Source: Procambarus clarkii (taxonomy: Eukaryota > Arthropoda > Malacostraca > Decapoda > Cambaridae). From it: a DNA stretch of 64,000 nucleotides. The stretch is taken from positions 29,028,589 to 29,092,588 of the forward strand of contig NC_091219.1 in the NCBI RefSeq assembly GCF_040958095.1, given 5' to 3'. Numbering within the stretch: position 1 is the stretch's first letter; each line of letters starts with the position of its first letter. The notes under the pieces were generated by a model. It was given only the letters and a program-made list of their open reading frames with translations, ran no database searches and had not been told where the DNA came from. Made by a program: the position numbers and the translations under genes. Shown here one piece after another: positions 45,270-57,700 of the stretch.

Positions 45270-46760
45270 TTTTGTACAAAGAATCTGCTAAAGCTTTTAG
45301 GGCTAATCTTTGACACTCGTTTGTCTTTGTCGCCCCATATTTTTTACGTCCGAGTTGAATGCTCTAAGGCCCTTAACTAACTTTAGGTCATGTCCCATAC
45401 TTCTTGGGGAGCTAATCGACACTGCTCCTCTCTTTACATTCCTCTCTCGTTCTGTCTAAACTCGATTATGGCCCCGTTTACTCGTCTGCTTCTCCTTCTA
45501 CCCTTCACCATCCGGACACACTGCATCATACTGGGTTACGGCTCGGCTCTGGTACCTTTCCTTCGACACCTACCCTAAGCCTGTATGTTGAAACTGGCGT
45601 CCTGTTTCTACAGGATCGCCATGATCGCTACTGTCTTCTCCACCTTGCACGGTCCTTACAGCACCCTCACTCTTGCTTATGTCATGCCTTGACCTTTACC
45701 CATCCTGTGGTTCCTGTTCCCCTTCACCACCTATCTCTTTCTGTACGGTTGTCTCTCTTACAAAATGCTCTTTCAGTTTGTGTTACCAATATTTCCCCTC
45801 GTGTCATTCCATCTTTGCCCCTATGGAGGGGTCCCCGTTCCTAAATTCTGTAAGCCTTGACCCACATGACTAAAACTTTTACCCCTCCTACAGTTCTAAA
45901 TCACCTTTTCCTTGAACACTTTTCTTCACACTTCCACTCTATTTCTGTCTTCACCAATGGGTCTTAAGTCTGCAGATGGTGTAGGCTACTCTGTTGTTTT
46001 TCCTGACTGCACCTTTGTGTCTCCTGCCTCCGGAGACTAGCATCTTCATGGCAGAACTTTATGCTATTCTCTATGCTCTTCATCAACTCTTTTCTCGCTG
46101 TCAATCCTCCTCTGTGTTTGTAGTTGACACTTGCAGTGCCCTCATGGCTCTAGAATCCTTTAATCCAGTCCATCCTTTGGTAGTTGAAATTCAACATTGG
46201 CTGTTTCTTATCTCCAATAGATTTAAGACAGTGGAATTTCGCTGGATTCCCACCCATATTGGTGCGTTCTTAAATGAGCGTGCGGACACTGCCGCTAAGG
46301 AAGCTATCCGCATCTGTCCCATCTCCCGTAAAGGTATTCCTTATTATGACTTTTACCCAGTTATTCATTTCCCCATTCTTGCCCGTTGTCAGGGTTGTTG
46401 GTCTTCGGTTACTGGTAACAAATTGCGTGCTCTTAAGAGTAGTGTGTTCCCGTGGCCTTCCTCCTACCACCGTAGTTGGTGGTGGGAAACGGCTCTGGCG
46501 AGGTTGTATATTGGTCATACACGTTTAACTCACGGGCACTTAATGGAGCGCTGCCCTGCTTCTTATTGTCCAAACCGTTGTCTCTACATGTCCTGACTTC
46601 CAGGACTTACGTGTCTTGCTTCCCGACCATTGTCGGGAATTGTTTATCGAGGGATCAATTGTCCCTCGATAAAATTCTTGGTAAATTCAATACCTTTGAT
46701 ATTGTTCGCCGTATGCGTTTTTGTTCTTGTATTGGCGACGTTAGTGATATTTAGCGCACT
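45270..46760 (+). pseudogene. I-clade-like LINE fragment: RT end plus RNase H, copy 1
   Basis: Starts with the RT thumb region (LGLIFDTRLSLSPH) and proceeds through a decayed linker to an RNase H domain: FTNGS at 45950, where the catalytic Asp of the usual FTDGS is Asn, MAELYAILYALHQLF, VVDTCSALMALESF, VEFRWIPTHIGAFLNERADT. A Cys/His-containing tail follows (GHTRLTHGHLMERCPASYCPN) and the end GDVSDI-stop. The frame is broken several times. A second copy lies at 52535-53355. A 12-bp perfect foldback (46643-46654 with 46662-46673) is absent from that copy. Confidence 0.8.
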
Positions 46761-46854
46761 ATGATTATCCCACACATTTGATGGTTTGATAATTACTGTA
46801 CTGTACAGTACTTTGGTTTGGAATGTATCAAATAAAGTTGTTTCATGTATTCAA

Positions 46855-46975
46855 ATGTGTGAGAAAATCCACTGGGGCTGTGAGATGAAGCGAACCTGTA
46901 ACAAAGGCATTGCCAGTTGCATACTCTACCACCACTGATGGTAAAAGTCTTACAACTGGATATCTTGTGTGACGG
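46855..46975 (-). mobile_element. tRNA-derived SINE, GTGGTA-head family
   Basis: Minus strand: CCAGTTGTAAGACTTTTACC, A box GTGGTGGTAGAGTATG, B box ACAGGTTCGCTTC, then CCCCAGTGGATTTTC. The common CACGTTAATGTGAT tail is lost. Confidence 0.65.
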
Positions 46976-48019
46976 GTTATGGTATCACAGCTATACTGAA
47001 CCAAGATGGTATGGCTCTCCCTCACATAAATGAAAGAAATGCTGGTATTGGCCTTGCAGTGTGTAAGTTGCAGGTGGAAACAAATGAAAATTATCAAATA
47101 AATAATTAAACAATTTACTGAAATAGTAATGAACAAAAATAACACATGACAATACTTGACTATCATGTAATGCAAAGGTGAACAAGTTAGTATGACCTTA
47201 AATGCAAAAAATAAACTATAAGCAATGAATAAAAGTATGAAGATATACTGGTGTTCTGAAGACAGCTACCATACCACCATGGCATCAGTCACACGACGTT
47301 GGCTGGAAGTGGACGACGGGTTAGAGACACCAAGGTGATCCTAGAGCACTAAGGGAGAGATTGCCTCTCCAGGGAGGCAGCGCTCTTTATATAGTCCGGC
47401 GGTGATGACTCATCCAGTGTCAACACGAGGTGGACATCCGGTCAACTAGCAAAATGCTCGTTGTGGCTGGCGGTGCCTTTGTGTTGAGCTGTACCACTGT
47501 CAGTTGAAGGCGGCTAACTGCTTGTTTGTGGGGACAAACTGCCAGTTAGCAGTGGCGCCCGGCTTGCCTCCGAGTCGTACCAGGCCGTGCCAGGCCCTGG
47601 GGGGTATGGAGAGGTGGCAGGACTGATGACTCTTCTGGGCTGGTGTAGATGTATAATACTTCCAGTGCAGAGGTATTGAAGGTGAAGGGAAAAGGCAGTT
47701 CCACTGCTATGCAGGGGATTCACGTGACACTTGTGAAGCCACAGAAATTCTGGAGGCCCTACTGAAGCCAGTCCAAGTATTAAATAAAACCCCTGAAGTA
47801 CGCCGGTGAAGGGTAAAGTGAAGGGTGAAGCAAGACCGTATGCCCCAACTTCAGGCACACACAGAAAATCACGTTTTGGTCCCGCCTCTCAACTGTGTAT
47901 TTGAAGTTGGGGCGTATGGTGTTGAACTGCTTCTTCAGCCTTCACCTGAGTGCTTGTAGGTCTTACGTAAGACGTTGACTCAAGGAGGGGCCTCAAAACT
48001 TGCTGTGATTTATGGGGAA
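46976..48019. other. No gene recognised; lies between oppositely oriented SINEs
   Basis: A TATATAGTCCGG promoter-like site at about 47390 and GC-rich 47400-47620, but no open frame with a domain. A 30-base CR1 3' UTR scrap (GGTCCCGCCTCTCAACTG) sits at 47880. Confidence 0.3.
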
Positions 48020-48172
48020 ATCCGGTTGTAAGACTTTTACAAAGTCAGTAATATACTGTGGTAGAGTATGCAGCTGCCAGTGCCTTGGGCAAGGGTTTAC
48101 GTCGCATCACAGCTCCAGTGGATTTTCTGCTCGGTGTATATCAGGTTGTGATTTTGTGTGTGTACCGTATTG
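48020..48172 (+). mobile_element. tRNA-derived SINE, GTGGTA-head family
   Basis: ATCCGGTTGTAAGACTTTTA, A box CTGTGGTAGAGTATGC, decayed B box AGGGTTTACGTC, CTCCAGTGGATTTTC, then a decayed TATATCAGGTTGTGATTTTG tail that still resembles the shared SINE tail. Confidence 0.65.
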
Positions 48173-48439
48173 TTATGATCGCCGTGTGATAAGTCCTTTC
48201 TGGCCTCAAGAGTCATTTTTACCCACCTAGAAAGATTGCAGATGGCCAAAGCAGTTATTTAAGTTAAGAAGGGACAAGTCTTAAACAGAATTTTGCATAA
48301 TATTTGACTGTAAAGGGGTAAATTGAGGTAGATTGAAAAACAAAATGGTGAACCGGGCAGGCGGTACTCACAATTAGGCGAGTACACTCGGGAACTTTTA
48401 AAGTGCAACCAAACATGCTCTAGGCTCTCACAACAAGAG

Positions 48440-48562
48440 GCGAGTGGTGGTGGCTCAGGTGCTCAGCCAATCAGAGCACCTAAGGAGGGAGGGCAGGAGT
48501 GAGAGGGGGGTGGTATGTGGAAGTTTGGTGACAGTTGTGTGTAGTTTGTTCATCTTCATTGT
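48440..48562 (+). promoter_or_regulatory. Possible promoter and untranslated first exon
   Basis: A CCAAT box (GCCAATCAGAGC) at about 48466, GC- and G-rich sequence after it, and a strong donor CATT-GTAAGT near 48560. No start codon or downstream coding exon is established; the exon at 54531 is one possible partner. Confidence 0.25.
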
Positions 48563-49739
48563 AAGTTTCATGGCTTGGTGTGCATTTCCCTAGTAAATTT
48601 AATTTGGGAAAAATTCAGGTGTTTGATTTTTTAAATCAACTTTTTAAATGTTGAGTTGTTAAAGCCTCAAAGTGCATGGAGTTGGTTTGGGAGTATGGCA
48701 TCCTCATGCTGTTGCGTGCTCGCGTGAGGTAGCAAAGGTGATGTAAAGTTGTGGGGTGTACATGCTTGGGACGTCCTCTCTCGGGATGGCTGGTGTTAGA
48801 CCTGTGTGTTTGTCGGTTGTTGAAAAGCCATTGTCATCCTTTGCTGTTGTGGTATTGATTTTACATTGTTCATCTTGTAATTAATACTGTAGTGCGATAT
48901 CTAGGGCTACCATTTGTAGGTTTAAAATGTCTAATACAAACAGTTGTCCAATGAGTTTTAATAGGAAATATCATCCACCAAGCACCATTGTACAATTATA
49001 TTAATACCTGCACGGTGAATGCTCAAAGACCCTTTCTTTATTCAGTGTTGTCACATACCTCATGGGGGTATGGATAGGCAAACACTCATTCGGTTAAACT
49101 TGCCTTGTAGTATTTTCAGAGCTCAGTAATTTGGAATCTGGTTAGCACTTTGCAAATAAATTGACCTTTAAAGTGAATTCCTATTTAGGTTTAAAACATC
49201 ATACCGAATGAGAAACTCGGATTATATAGCCGAACACCAGAAATGTTGTTATTCAATTTGGTTGCCTAAAGCACATTCAAGGACTACACATTACATGGCA
49301 TTCCAGGATTCCTCTATACCTTGCCTTATGCTGTAAACATTGCCACAACCCTGTGTTTTATTGATTTAAATGGCCACAGGGAGGCATACAACACTGCAGA
49401 TTATGATGTCATTAGTTATCCACTGTGCTGACAAGTGGGCTGACTGATGTTCGTTGACACCTGTATCGTGCTTCAATTTAATCGCCAGGAGATCACCCTC
49501 TCACTAGACTCGTCTGTAGGAAGTACAGTATAGTATGTCAAATTACCTTGGATCATAAATAGCATAAGACTTGGGGGTAGGAGAGGGTTGCAGTGTTTGT
49601 CATGGCTCTCAGTTGTTCCTGGTATTAGGCAATTTAGTTCTGGAATCATTTTTGTTGGGCAATGTTAAACTTTTTCGAAAGTAGATGTTTTTCTGAAAGG
49701 GAAGGGGGGGGGGGGGAACCTCTATGCTTGGATACAGTT
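48563..49739. other. No gene recognised
   Basis: T-rich + strand, no repeats recognised; a G run at 49706-49716 just before the hAT insertion. Confidence 0.3.
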
Positions 49740-52359
49740 ATCTAAGTCAGGGGTCTCCAAACTTTTCAATGTAAGCGCCACATTATATATTTCCCATATT
49801 TATGCGGGCCGGAGGAATAAAAAATGAAAAAAAACAAAAAACAAATCAGTGCCAGTAATTTAATTTCCTCAAATATTAAAGTATAAACATGGAAAAATTC
49901 AAACATATCTTTTTGGAAAAAATCAGGGTAAACTAAATAGATTCCTGCCTTTAGTTTTATGCAACCAAATTAGTGTGACGAATGATACTGTAGTTTTGAC
50001 TTCAAAATTTCATTAAAATCAGGTTCCAGATTAGATGAGCCAATTGTAAGAATTGATTTCAAGTGATCATCAGACAAATTTGCTCGATAGTTAGATTTCA
50101 CATACTTCATTTTGGAAAAAGTTTGTTCACACAAGTATGTTGAACCAAAAATGGACACAAAACTACAAGCAAACTTTATCGAATTTGGAAACTGATCTGG
50201 CTGCAGGCATTTATAAAACTCAATCAGATTTCCTTCTCTATACTTATCTTTCAGTCTGTCATCTGCCTGGAGATCAATAATTTCCATTTGAAATTGAGTT
50301 GGAAGATTTTCAGCATTGCAGTCAAATGGATTATGAAAGAGCCTGATTTCATTTGCTTTGGCATCAAGGTCAGCAAATCGCTTCTGAAACTGTTTTTTCA
50401 AATCTGAAATTATTTCATTTGCAAATGAAAAAGGAAATTCAACTTTACTTCCTGCATGAAATTTTTCACAACATGGAAAATGAGCAAAATTCTTAACCTT
50501 CACCTGGCCTTCAAGTAGTGCAAGTTTTGCTCTGAATGCCTTGACATGAACAAAGTAGTCACTGATCAAATTTGTTTTGCCTTGCAATTTCAGATTCAAG
50601 TTATTCATATGACCTGTCATATCTGCAAAAAATGCCAATTTCCAAATCCATTCACATTCTGATAATAATGGCTGAGGGTTATTTTTCTCTGTGAGAAATA
50701 AATCAATTTCTAATCTGAGCTCAAAGAAATGCAGCAAAACCTTTCCACAACTAAGCCATCTAACTGCTGTATAATAAGGCAAGTTAACAAACTCCGCATC
50801 AATTTCTTTCAAGAAATCACGGAACTGGCGATGGTTGAGTGCATGAGATCTAATGAAATTAACCACAGAAACAACAGGTTTCATGACACAAGACATATCA
50901 ACATATTTTAGGCACAATGCTTGTTGATGGATAAGGCAATGCAGAAAAATGGGTTTTGAGCCTCCAACCTCACAAGCTGTTGTAATTTGCCCAACCAAAC
51001 CCTTCTTTGTCCCAGACATATTCTTTCCTCCATCAATTGTCACACACTGCACTTGTTTCCATTCCAGGTTATATTCTGTCATAGTTTTACTTAGTTCATT
51101 GAAAATGTCCTCTCCAGTTGTTGTGGTGTGCATGCTGTGAACTGATGCTAATTCTTGGTTCACATTAAATTCACTATCAACACCACGAATGAATACTAAG
51201 AGCTGAGAAGTATCACACACATCAGTTGATTCATCCAACGCAAGAGAATACCAACAAAATCTTTTTGTTTTTTTCCTTTATTTGCCGAATTATGTCGCCT
51301 CCTAAATCTTCAATTCTACGAGCAACAGTATTTGACCCAAGACTTATCATTTTGAAGAGGTTTACTTTTTCTGGACATACCTCTCCTGCTGCTTCCACTA
51401 TACACTCTTTTATGATACTACCATCAGTGAAAGGTTTTCCTTTTTTAGCCAACACATAGGCAACTTTGTAACTGGCTCTAGTTGAAGTTTCATTTTCAGA
51501 TTTTTTCTTACTGAAAACAGCTTGTTGAGAATGCAGACTGTGCTGAAATGATTCAAACTTTTTAGTGCGTTCTGCTCCTGTGATGTGAGAATAACTTGAG
51601 CCACGTTTAGATTCATAGTGCCGACGAATATTGTATTCCTTCAGAACAGCAACACTGTCTCTACATATTATGCATAAAGCTTTATCATTTGCTATCACAA
51701 AAAAGTACTTTATCTTCCATTCATCATTGAACCGACGGCACTCAATGTCCACTTTTCTTTTCTTTATCTTTTCCATATCTGAAAACATAAGGGTAAAATA
51801 AATGAAATAAATTCTACAGGAAAAAAACAGCTTGTATGTGGTGTTAAAAAGCATAGCATATTATTATAAAGTGGTAAATATTATGGCAACAGCTTTCGTT
51901 GATAAACTTAATGGTTATCATTTTAACTATTTTAAACATGCAATATTTTTGGCTACAATAGTATTATTGCTATTTTGTATAACTAAGATAAAGGCATTGT
52001 CAAAGTACAGAGAAAAGAATATTGTACAGTGTTTGTGCTCCCTGAAACGGAAGCAGCGAAGCCCCACTCGCCCTCCATCCCCACAATATACAGTTATACA
52101 CAACTGATTGGTTGTAATGCACAACACATACCTACCAGTATTAGTATCTGTGCGTCACACTATCGAGAGAGAGGAAAACTGACTCGGGTTGAGCGCCACC
52201 AGTCAGCAGCCCCAGCTTTGAATAATTCTGCGATGCCATTCGTACCATAATTATTTTTTCAAGGCCACCACACAGGGATTTGTTTGGAGGGCCGGATGAA
52301 ATTATGTGGCAGGCCGGATGTGGCCCGCGGGCCATAGTTTGGAGACCCCTGATCTAAGT
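49740..52359 (-). mobile_element. Complete hAT transposon, 2604 bp, with 8-bp target duplication
   Basis: Termini CAGGGGTCTCCAAACT at 49748 and its complement ending at 52351; ATCTAAGT at 49740-49747 and 52352-52359. Sub-terminal GGCCGG/CCGGCC motifs occur on both sides, as is usual for hAT ends. The single gene is the transposase on the minus strand (51776-49970). About 420 bp on its 5' side are noncoding. Confidence 0.93.
49970..51776 (-). pseudogene. hAT transposase (GTF2IRD2/ZBED-like), one frame break
   Basis: ATG at 51776 starts MEKIKKRKVD. A BED-type zinc finger follows (CIIC at 35-38, His53 and His64), then a helical region (SYKVAYVLAKKGKPFTDGS). Near 51240-51270 the frame changes. 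The downstream frame resumes with the first catalytic region (WYSLALDESTDVCDTSQLL) and continues through TIDGGKNMSGTKKG (second Asp), LHCLIHQQALCLKY and the C-terminal hATC dimerisation region (STYLCEQTFSKMKYVKSNYR) to a natural stop. The break is next to A-rich sequence; it could be real decay or a sequencing error. Vertebrate GTF2IRD2 carries a domesticated relative of this transposase. Confidence 0.88.
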
Positions 52360-52534
52360 GAATACTTAGATTTATACAGTAGAATAACTACCTTCTTTTC
52401 CTTAGTCAAAATGGTTGCTTGTTTATTTCTAGGGACTTGTATTTTCTTTTATTTTTAACTGCAGCAACTTTCAGTGAATGATAGATTCTTACTGAAAGGA
52501 CCTTTACTTCATTGTTGTTGCTTTATGGTCATCT

Positions 52535-53355
52535 CATTGTGTACAGGGATTCCGCGAAGCTTTTGGGGTTAGTGTTTGACACTCGTTTGTCTTGGTCAGC
52601 CTTATCTCTTGCCTCCGAGTTGAATGCTCTAAGGCCCTTAACCTCCTTAAGGTTTTGTCCCATACTTCTTGGGGAGCGGATAGAGAATCAACTACAACCA
52701 CAACCTTTGTGGTTGTAGTTGATTCTCGTAGTGCCCTCATGGCTCTAGGGTCCTTTAATCCTGTCCATCCGGTGGTCATTGAGATTCAACATTGGCTGTT
52801 TCTTATTTCTAGTAAATTTAAATCAGTAGAGTTTTGCTGGGTTCCCAGCCATATTGGTGTTTCAATGAGCGTGCGGATGCTGCCGCTAAGGAAGCTATCC
52901 GTTCTTGTCCCATCTCCCATAAAGGTATTCCTTATTCCAACTTTTATCCTGTTATTCATTCTTCCCTGTTGGCAGGGTTGTTGGTCCTCTGTGGTTGGTA
53001 ACAAGCTGCATACTCTCAAACTTAGTGTGTCCCCGTGGCCTTCCTCCTACCACCGTAACCGGCGGTGGGACACTGCTTTGGCACGGCTGTGGGTTGGTCA
53101 TACCCGCTTAACCCACGGTCACTTAATGGAGCGCCGCCCTGCTGCTTATTGTCCGAATTGCGTTGTCCCTCTAACAGTTGTGCATATCCTTGTTGAATGT
53201 CCTGACTTCCAGGACGAGCGTGTGTCTTGCTTTCCGACCGTCCCTCGCAGTCACTTGTCCCTCAATAGAATTCTAGGTGAATCGGATACTTTTGATATCG
53301 TTCGCCTTGTGCGTTTTTGTTCTCGTATTGGCATTCTTGGTGATATTTAGCGCCC
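52535..53355 (+). pseudogene. I-clade-like LINE fragment: RT end plus RNase H, copy 2
   Basis: Thumb region LGLVFDTRLSW, then ECSKALNLLKVLSHTSWGAD. It jumps at a 45-nt perfect hairpin (52683-52727) directly to the middle of RNase H (VVVDSRSALMALGSF, VEFCWVPSHIGV, and after a one-base change SVRMLPLRKLS for the usual NERADAAAKEA). The end matches copy 1 (GHTRLTHGHLMERRPAAYCP, CPDFQDERVSCFPT, GILGDI-stop). It lacks the sequence encoding the first RNase H Asp. Confidence 0.8.
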
Positions 53356-54520
53356 TCTGATTATTTCGCACTTTGGTGCCTTCTTTTGGTAATTACCTTA
53401 CCTTCATTGTTGTTTCATTTTAATGTGGTAGTTGTGATATGGATTGTTCTGGCTCACATGCAAGGTCTTGGATTTGTTTGTTTTAAGAAATTGCCAGTCT
53501 TGTTACTATTTGTAGAGTTAGAGATCTGCATTAAGGCCTCAATATTATATTCTTTATTTTTTTAATAACATGTTATCAGCAATTTTTGTGGTTGGTAATA
53601 TTTAGATTAATGTCAGTGATGTAAATGACAAGGGTTAAGACCCCTTGTGGTATGACAGCATTTTTCCCAGTCATTTCTTTCATTTGTTAAAGGGTCCTCG
53701 TAACCATTCTTTTGTCCTTTCTACCATGTACCTGTTTGTTGCTTCTTGGTCTTTCATTTGGTACTTTGGCTATTAAAACAATGGTCTTTGGTAATGTTGC
53801 AATTACCATTTCTAAAAAAAATGAGCAGGTTCATTAGGCAGGGTTTGTTTTTAGCAAACAGTTTACAAAAAAAAAAAAAAAAATTCCATTCCTTCAGGAC
53901 CTTGCAGATGTTAGGTCAAACTAATTGACAGTAATCTGTTTTGCCCCTTTCAAACAATGATGGTTTTAATATAGGTAAAATATTTCAGAATATCTGAAGT
54001 TTGGCAGACAAATCATTTAAGAGCTTTGATTAAATTTAAGTTACCAAAGACTTTGTGAAAACCATGTTGTATAGATGCTTCAGTGTCACTTTTCTAATGT
54101 TTTGTAAATTTAACAATGATCTTTAGTTAATTTAATCATAATTTGTACAAAGCTTAGGTGTTGCATAGCTTTAAATTCTTTCAAATATAAAAACTAAAAT
54201 ATTGACTGAAGTTTCTTCCACTTCAATATTTCAGACTAATTTGCAATATTTGTTAGTTTATGTAAATTGAATAGGTAGTCCACTTTTACATCTTTTCAAT
54301 GCATTTTGCATGCACCTATGTAACAAGTTACAAATAGGTGTAAATTTTACAAAGTATTTATTTTCAAAGTAAAAAAATTTCACATGTTTAAACATTGCAT
54401 CAATAGTAGTAAACAATAATTTCCAGCATAATTTCAGGATAAAGTATATAAAGTAGTTTCATTAAAATTGGTTTATTTAATAAGTTTTACATATAGTATT
54501 TATAACATCTAATATTTATT
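53356..54520. other. AT-rich, no gene recognised
   Basis: T-rich + strand; 3' UTR remains of the LINE to about 53400, then nothing supported. An A run at 53867-53882. Confidence 0.3.
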
Positions 54521-54530
54521 ACTGTTTCAG

Positions 54531-54620
54531 GTTGTGGGCCAGATGCTCCTAGATGAACAGAAGATCCAAAAGGCCAAGACAACTCCAGAGACAATCACCT
54601 GTAAAACAACAATAAACATT
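54531..54620 (+). other. Possible terminal exon, plus strand
   Basis: A TTACTGTTTCAG acceptor at 54530 is followed by GTTGTGGGCCAGATGCTCC and an AATAAA signal at about 54611. One phase ends after seven codons (CGPDAPR-stop); another stays open to the stop at about 54750. It converges on the end of the minus-strand gene. Confidence 0.22.
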
Positions 54621-54719
54621 AAACAGGGACACTACTTTTATTATCACCAATGCTTAATAATAAGTCCAAAAAATCCTAACATCCTATCTTTTAAGATAGG
54701 CTCAGCAAGGCCTATCCCT

Positions 54720-57700
54720 TACTCTGGTTTTATTGCAGAGCTTGTTCCCTGAATGGGTGCAGTACATCCACCACTTTAGTGCCCTCAACACATTGTACAT
54801 ATGCTTTACTCAAAGCACTGTACAATGCATGCCAGGCACTAAAGTTTTAGATGCATCCACCCATTCAGCAAACAAACCCTGTGAGAATTAACAATGTAAC
54901 CATTGTTAAGGGTCCCTAAACCTAAGCAAATCTAGTCCATCTATTAGATGGGTAGTAGAGCAAAGCTCTGAAAAAGCCATGCCAGGAAAATCTGCAGGAC
55001 TGCCTGGTCCCCTTTTATGAAATGGGGTAGGATCAGTACAAACTGCATCAATCCCTGTGGGTTGTAACAGTAGGACATGGTTACACACCTATAAATGGAC
55101 TAGATAAGAGAATAAAGATTAGGTCATTGATATAGCTAAAACATCAAATTCAAACTCATTTCCTTTTGCAGAGTAAAGGAGCCTCACTCCAAGCCAGTCC
55201 ATGCATCATAATCACTTTCACCTGAAAAAATATTTCAACAAATTAATTTCAGATTTAAAGCCAATCTTGCTTTACTTTTCAAATTAGCATTCAGTACTTT
55301 ACAAATTCAGATGGAAAAAATTTCTTTAAGGAATTTACCTTTCCTACATATTCTAGTAGTAAAGATCTAATTTAGCAATATAAATATATATGGAATCAAT
55401 TTGCCAAGTTTCAGTAAATGTCATTTGAGAAACTATCCAAAACTGCACTTCAATGGCAATTTACATTTATCTTTAGCCAATGCTATATTGTTTAAGTTAA
55501 TACTATTTTTTTTACTTTTATGCAAATCTATTCAGATTAACCTTTACTACAACTCACCTGATTCTGTTTAACTCTTCCAACTGACAGAGGGACTTCTGGA
55601 CTTTCCAAACCACATTCTGGAAAACTATATAAATTTAAAACCAAGCTAAAGTAAACATTGAATATTTTTTTTACTTTCAAGGGAAAAATACCATCACTTA
55701 GAACAAAACTTTTCCTGCCATTAACTTTGACTCATGATTACCCTTAACAGTGTTATACATTTATAGATTAAAGCGTATTTAACAAACATTTAATGTTAAC
55801 TAAACAAGATTTATATTTCATTAAAATTATTAATAAAACACCCTCAACTATGCTGTTTAAGATCTAATGCCCCACATTGCAATTTTCACAATTTCAACAT
55901 ACCATTCTATTAAATACATTCCTGAAAGGACTAAACTTGCACATATTGTACCCACTAGCCTAAGCCTAGACTTCCATACCCTAATATTTAATAGGTTTTT
56001 AGCAATTAACTTCTACCCTCTAATTCCAATGTACACAACACTACTTACTGTAGATCTGCAAGTATTTTCCTGCAGCTCTTTGTTGCCAGGACCTTCCACA
56101 ACCTGTCATGTGAACAGTAAATATTACTAAAAAGTTATATGCATAGCGATGTTATTTTGTTCATACCTGAACCACCAGTTTAACAGTTGCTGTTTTAAAT
56201 GGCACACTAAGTATCTTGTTGTCCCATCTTAATTACAAACAAAGCTATAGTCATTTCAAGTCAACATCCTATACAAATTTTATTTTCCAACAACTTTAGT
56301 CATGAACATTTTTCTGGAACATTGCAAACAAACTTTAATTTAAGAACCATGTATAACATTTGAATAAAAGCAATACAAAACATGTATACAATTTATTCTT
56401 TTGCAACCACTGCTTACTACTAGGACAAATTTATTCTGTTGAATTATGTACCAAGCTTTTTAGTCTGAAAATTCATAATTAACCCAACTATACTACCAAG
56501 ACAATGCGATTTTACTAAATTTAGTAATTTTCTCCCCCCCCCCCTTCCAACTGTTCAGTGTCAAAAGGGAGGGGGGGGGGGGTGTCCATTTACTGTACCA
56601 CTTACATTTTAGTGTGGGCTTCATCCACTTAGCTGGAACATTTGTGCCAGCTGCTGGTAGGGGAGGCATACCATGTGCCAATTCAGGAAGCTTTCCACGT
56701 TCCTCACTGCATGTCAGCTCAGGACCTCACTACCATGTTGGGAGGCAGTTGAAGACTAACCAATCAACATCCCAGGCTGGAGAGCAGTGCCACCTCAGGG
56801 GAGAATTTACCACCTGCAAAAAATTTAATACTCTTAACAATCTACAACATCTATCTCATCTTTACCTAGCCTCCAAACCTTACATTTGTCAGCATTAAAC
56901 TGCATCTGGTAGTCTTAACCATTTCAAAACTATATAGGGCATCGGTATTTTTTATTTGCCAATTCGGCAACTATTGCAGTCTAAACCATAATCTTGCGAA
57001 TAACCGAGGTCCAAGGAGAGCTTTTAGGCACTACTTACAACACTTCCTCCAACTTAACCCCATTTATACTAATTTCCTTTGGTATAGCCATGACCTAATC
57101 AACTTCAGTCAGCATTCCCAATGATCCGAGCCCCTATCAATTTTGCGCCACTATCAAAATCTCTGATGAAGTCAAGGTACACAAAATCACAAACCTTATC
57201 ACCATTTCCTCAACTATGCAACCTAATCCATGAACATTTAGTAATAAAACTATGCGATTCATGTATCTAGTCATGTTTCTCAAAAAGTAGAGAAATGGCA
57301 CTTGCCATGTTAGATTCTAGTAACTTTCCTCACAATAGACTAAGCTAATTGGTCACTAACTTAAGCGTTAAAGTTAACTCAAACTTTTCCTTTAAAACTT
57401 GCTATATTAGGAACTTTCCACGACCGGCCTTTACCAGACATAATTAAATAGGGTAAAAACGGTATATTAAATGCAGTAAAACTACGGTAAATTCAATATG
57501 ATAAACTTGCATTCTTTAAGCAAGTAGTAAGTGAACCAAACTAAATGTTAAGCACCTTGGCAAACCACTTCGTTCTATTCAATTTCTTTATTTAATCACT
57601 TTGTCCGGCTAGAATTTTTAGATTAGATTAAAGGAACACCCTCCCTGGTAACGGCTGAACTAGTTAACCAAATACAAATATTTAGGTAAAATACTTTCAT

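Noticed and set aside
46976-48019. Long terminal repeats or an LTR element between the inverted SINEs
   Set aside because: No direct terminal repeats, primer-binding site or gag/pol frame could be found.
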